Assembly: GCA_964596165.1 (NCBI GenBank)
Contig: CAZQTW010000103.1
Span: 1 to 15,522 of the forward strand
Length of the DNA: 15,522 bases
Direction of reading: 5' to 3'
From: CAYUQT01 sp964596165
GTDB lineage: Bacteria > Planctomycetota > Phycisphaerae > UBA1845 > JAFGLZ01
Position numbers and translations under genes: made by a program
The notes under the pieces: generated by a model
What the model was told of the DNA's origin: nothing
The model's input: only the letters and a program-made list of their open reading frames with translations
Database searches by the model: none
Shown: positions 13,597 through 15,522 of the stretch, in pieces
Layout of the letters: every line of letters begins with the position of its first letter
How positions within the stretch are numbered: position 1 is the stretch's first letter

Positions 13597-15235
13597 GTTT
13601 TGCCTCACCATCGCCGATCGGGTTCACTCTCGGCTCGGTCAACGAGCCCTGCGCCGGGCCGTCCTCGGCCCGGTGGATCTGTTCCGGATCGGACGTGCCC
13701 GGGTCCGCAAGACCGGGGCGGTCTTCGACCCTGAGGCTCAGACTCGAAGGGGGATGCCCCGGCTCGGACAGACCAGATTCACCTGCGAAGATGTCGATCT
13801 TTCGCCATTTTCCCCGCCGCCATCGTCCGGCGAGGATCAATCCCAGCAAAATAACGTAGGCGGTGGCGGCAATCCATGGGCCCAGCGCTCCCCACTCCGG
13901 CGCTGCGCGGCTGATCGTGTAACCCCCGGCGATCAGGACGATCCAGCACGTTAGGACGAGTGCCACCGCCGGCCAGACCGTGTCGCCGGCGCCCTTGAGC
14001 GAACTGCTGTACACCAGACACATGGCGTCGAACAACTGGAACACGGCGCCGCAAATCAGCAGGTTGGATCCGAGGCGGACGACCTCGGGATCGTTGTTGA
14101 AGAGGCGGATCAGCGGAACCCGCAAGAGGAAGAACAGGAGGCCGCAACTGGCCATGTAGGTCCCGCACAGCCCCATGGCAATACGGGTCCGCCGCCAGGC
14201 TCTGTCCAGGCGCCTTTGCCCGATTGCCTTGCCTACCACCGCCGTCAGGCCGATGCCGATGCCCAGGGCGGGCATGAACGAGACGTGTAGGAATTGCCAT
14301 ACGATGTTCGACGCCGCCAGATGCTTGGGGCCGAATTTTCCCACCAGCCACATCAGGAACACGGACCAGGCCAGGATGTCCATCGTAAACTGGACGCCGG
14401 CCGGCAGACCGATACGAAGCAGGCTGAGGGTTCGTCCGCGATCCCACCGCCACATCCGGCGCGTGCCGAATCGGTCGGCATAGTAGGGGCGCATCAGGAC
14501 CGCGAAGAGCCAGACCACCCGCAGGCCCATGCTGATCGTTGTGGCCAGCGAGGCGCCTGCCACGCCCATCGTGGGGAATCCCAGTTTGCCGTAGATCAGC
14601 ACGTAGTCCGCCGCGACGTTGAAGAGGTTTGCGACCAAGGCCGAGATCATCGTGACGCCGGGGCGGTGAACGCCGTTGAAGAAGCTGGACAGCGCCACCT
14701 CGGCCGCGAAGAATCCGACGCTCGGCAGGCCGATCTGCATGTAGATGGTTTCCAGCGGCACGACCTGGGGTCCGTGCGCGAACCACTCGAACAGGCGGGG
14801 TACCAGCGGCCAGAGGGGCAGGGCGATGGCGCCGGCGAAGAGGGCGACGTACAGGGCCTGCCAGACGTAGGCCCCGGACTCGTCCAGTTCGTTCTTGCCG
14901 AGCCCCTGGCTGGCGAACGTATTGACGCAGCTCATCAGGCCGATCCAGAACCCGATGATGACGAACAGCGTGACGCCCGCGGGTCCGACGGCGGCCTGAG
15001 CGTCGGTTCCCAGACGGCTGACCATGGCGAAGTCGACAAAGCGCATGACCGTTTGGGAGGCGGTGGCGACGATGATCGGACCGGATATCTTAAGCAACAG
15101 TTGCAGATCGTTGTCGTCGGCGTCGGGTTCCAGATCCTCCAACTTCGGACCGACCGGTACCGTCGCGTAGTCGAGCGTTCGCGACGGCTCCTCGGCGACC
15201 AGAAGGGGCTTGGATGGCTTGGATGGTTCGGTCAT
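13586..15235 (-). CDS. MATE-family multidrug/metabolite exporter
   Basis: A 549-residue inner-membrane protein of the MATE family, ion-coupled exporters of drugs and metabolites. About 45 hydrophilic residues precede a bundle of about 12 membrane helices in two halves: KISGPIIVATASQTVMRFVD opens the first and LRIGLPAGVQFTMDILAW the second. Family phrases such as SSFFNGVHRPGVTM, GVAGASLATTISM and SSLKGAGDTVWP are present. The last 75 or so residues after the final helix are polar, Pro- and Gly-rich and likely disordered, longer than usual for MATE. The substrate is unknown. The ATG at 15235 has no good Shine-Dalgarno (the preceding bases include the palindrome TTGAATTCAA). An intrinsic terminator lies 30 bp upstream, so expression needs readthrough. 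The gene overlaps ileS by 11 bp. Confidence 0.93.
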   Translation of the reverse strand: MTEPSKPSKPLLVAEEPSRTLDYATVPVGPKLEDLEPDADDNDLQLLLKISGPIIVATASQTVMRFVDFAMVSRLGTDAQAAVGPAGVTLFVIIGFWIGLMSCVNTFASQGLGKNELDESGAYVWQALYVALFAGAIALPLWPLVPRLFEWFAHGPQVVPLETIYMQIGLPSVGFFAAEVALSSFFNGVHRPGVTMISALVANLFNVAADYVLIYGKLGFPTMGVAGASLATTISMGLRVVWLFAVLMRPYYADRFGTRRMWRWDRGRTLSLLRIGLPAGVQFTMDILAWSVFLMWLVGKFGPKHLAASNIVWQFLHVSFMPALGIGIGLTAVVGKAIGQRRLDRAWRRTRIAMGLCGTYMASCGLLFFLLRVPLIRLFNNDPEVVRLGSNLLICGAVFQLFDAMCLVYSSSLKGAGDTVWPAVALVLTCWIVLIAGGYTISRAAPEWGALGPWIAATAYVILLGLILAGRWRRGKWRKIDIFAGESGLSEPGHPPSSLSLRVEDRPGLADPGTSDPEQIHRAEDGPAQGSLTEPRVNPIGDGEAKHGS

Positions 15236-15264
15236 CAATTTGAATTCAACTCGCGTGCTGAAAC

Positions 15265-15296
15265 AAAAAAGTCCTGGGAGCAACCACTCCCAGGAC
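15265..15296 (-). terminator. Intrinsic terminator in the MATE-ileS leader
   Basis: On the - strand GTCCTGGGAG (15296-15287) and CTCCCAGGAC (15280-15271) form a perfect 10-bp stem with a 6-nt loop, followed at once by six T (15270-15265). It is a textbook intrinsic terminator. It lies between the promoter and the MATE start, so it can only act as an attenuator or end a short leader RNA. Confidence 0.88.
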
Positions 15297-15334
15297 CTCG
15301 ATGTTCTCGACACAAGAACGCGCGCCCTAGGAGT
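15286..15334 (-). promoter_or_regulatory. Antiterminator competing with the leader terminator
   Basis: ACTCCTAGGGC (15334-15324) can pair without interruption with GTCCTGGGAGT (15296-15286): 11 pairs, two of them G-U. The second strand is the 5' arm of the terminator plus its first loop base, so the two structures exclude each other. The intervening RNA can form its own small hairpin, GTTCTT with GAGAAC (15319-15314 and 15308-15303). The first strand contains the stop codon (15329-15327) of the leader frame, so a ribosome finishing the peptide would cover it. Its CTCCT could also pair with the leader's own AAGGAG. Confidence 0.7.
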
Positions 15335-15383
15335 CTCCGGGTATCCCCCCACTCATCGGGATGATCTGTAACCCGGGCTTCAT
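15327..15383 (-). CDS. 18-residue leader peptide of the MATE-ileS operon
   Basis: ATG at 15383 opens an 18-codon frame, MKPGLQIIPMSGGIPGDS, ending in TAG at 15327. AAGGAG (15393-15398) stands 9 nt before the ATG, and the predicted transcription start lies about 12 nt further up. Three codons are Ile (ATC ATC at positions 7-8, ATA at 14), five are Gly and three are Pro. The stop codon sits inside the antiterminator strand. A ribosome paused at codons 7-8 would leave that strand free, whereas one at the stop would mask it and allow termination. I infer a sensor peptide for ribosome-mediated attenuation, responding to Ile-tRNA shortage or to a drug-induced arrest. No homologue is known to me. 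Confidence 0.6.
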   Translation of the reverse strand: MKPGLQIIPMSGGIPGDS

Positions 15384-15416
15384 CGAGCGCTGCTCCTTCC
15401 TGAAGAGGTATATCGG

Positions 15417-15445
15417 CTTATAGTCGTTCTTCCTGGAGGTGTCAA
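15417..15445 (-). promoter_or_regulatory. Near-consensus promoter of the MATE-ileS operon
   Basis: On the - strand a perfect TTGACA (15445-15440) and TATAAG (15422-15417, five of six matches) are separated by exactly 17 bp. Transcription would start at about 15409-15411, giving a leader of about 175 nt before the MATE ATG. A strong promoter followed by a strong terminator indicates that control is mainly exerted in the leader. Confidence 0.75.
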
Positions 15446-15522
15446 GGATGGCGATCGGCTTGTGGGTGGGGGGGTTGGCGGTCCGGCCGGTCCTTACTCT
15501 CCGCTTGTGAAAGGGTAAGGGG

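Noticed and set aside
13586..15352. Longer MATE frame starting from a GTG at 15352
   Set aside because: The extra 39 residues would run through the leader frame's stop region and the terminator hairpin, have no membrane-protein character, and have no ribosome site.
15265..15411. T-box riboswitch controlling ileS
   Set aside because: Although ileS is a classic T-box gene in Firmicutes and UGG occurs in the terminator loop, the leader is too short, lacks a Stem I with specifier loop, and lacks the T-box sequence in an antiterminator bulge.
15265..15411. Stand-alone small RNA ending at the terminator
   Set aside because: It is possible, but the competing antiterminator, the well-placed leader frame and the MATE gene 30 bp downstream fit attenuation better; a terminated leader RNA would exist in either case.
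15448..15510. 20-codon + strand frame with GGAGGT 7 nt upstream
   Set aside because: The apparent ribosome site lies within the spacer of the opposite-strand promoter, there is no + strand promoter, and the peptide has no recognisable feature.

Overview
The window is GC-rich, densely packed bacterial chromosome and most resembles a planctomycete, probably of the Phycisphaerae side. Three things point there: a short membrane protein ending in a C-R-K-C-G-Y-D-L-T-G-N type zinc ribbon (typical of planctomycete genomes), a Tat-exported Gfo/Idh/MocA oxidoreductase with a Q-K-P active-site motif, and a secreted LamG-plus-six-hairpin glycosidase-like protein. No database search was possible, so the lineage is an inference.

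Layout, left to right. dapB (lysine and diaminopimelate synthesis, + strand) converges on a soluble orphan histidine-kinase-like protein (- strand). The kinase lies downstream of a tandem-ACT protein, also - strand. The ACT gene is divergent from a + strand Gfo/Idh/MocA paralogue that has lost its catalytic and nucleotide-binding residues; their 183-bp intergenic region holds two promoters sharing one symmetric -10 element. After a 253-bp gap with no recognisable gene (4027-4279) come two - strand exported proteins: the Tat-signal oxidoreductase (4280-5665) and the 1032-residue glycosidase-like protein (5902-9000). Next is a four-gene accessory block (9128-10546, - strand): antitoxin, PIN-domain toxin, a second antitoxin-like protein and the zinc-ribbon membrane protein. 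The right third is a MATE exporter gene overlapping ileS by 11 bp (- strand).

The most interesting element is the roughly 175-nt leader of the MATE-ileS operon (15236-15411, - strand). It has a near-consensus promoter (TTGACA, 17 bp, TATAAG), then a well-placed Shine-Dalgarno and an 18-codon reading frame (MKPGLQIIPMSGGIPGDS). A perfect 10-bp intrinsic terminator followed by six U stands before the MATE start. The sequence around the stop codon of the small reading frame can form 11 continuous pairs with the 5' arm and first loop base of the terminator, so antiterminator and terminator exclude each other. This is the architecture of ribosome-mediated transcription attenuation. The tandem Ile codons in the leader, and the isoleucyl-tRNA synthetase in the operon, suggest that the signal could be Ile-tRNA charging or an IleRS or ribosome inhibitor that the MATE protein exports. 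The IleRS also has an altered HIGH motif (HVGT).

There is no CRISPR array, rRNA, tRNA or insertion sequence that I can see. No gene-free stretch exceeds 300 bases.
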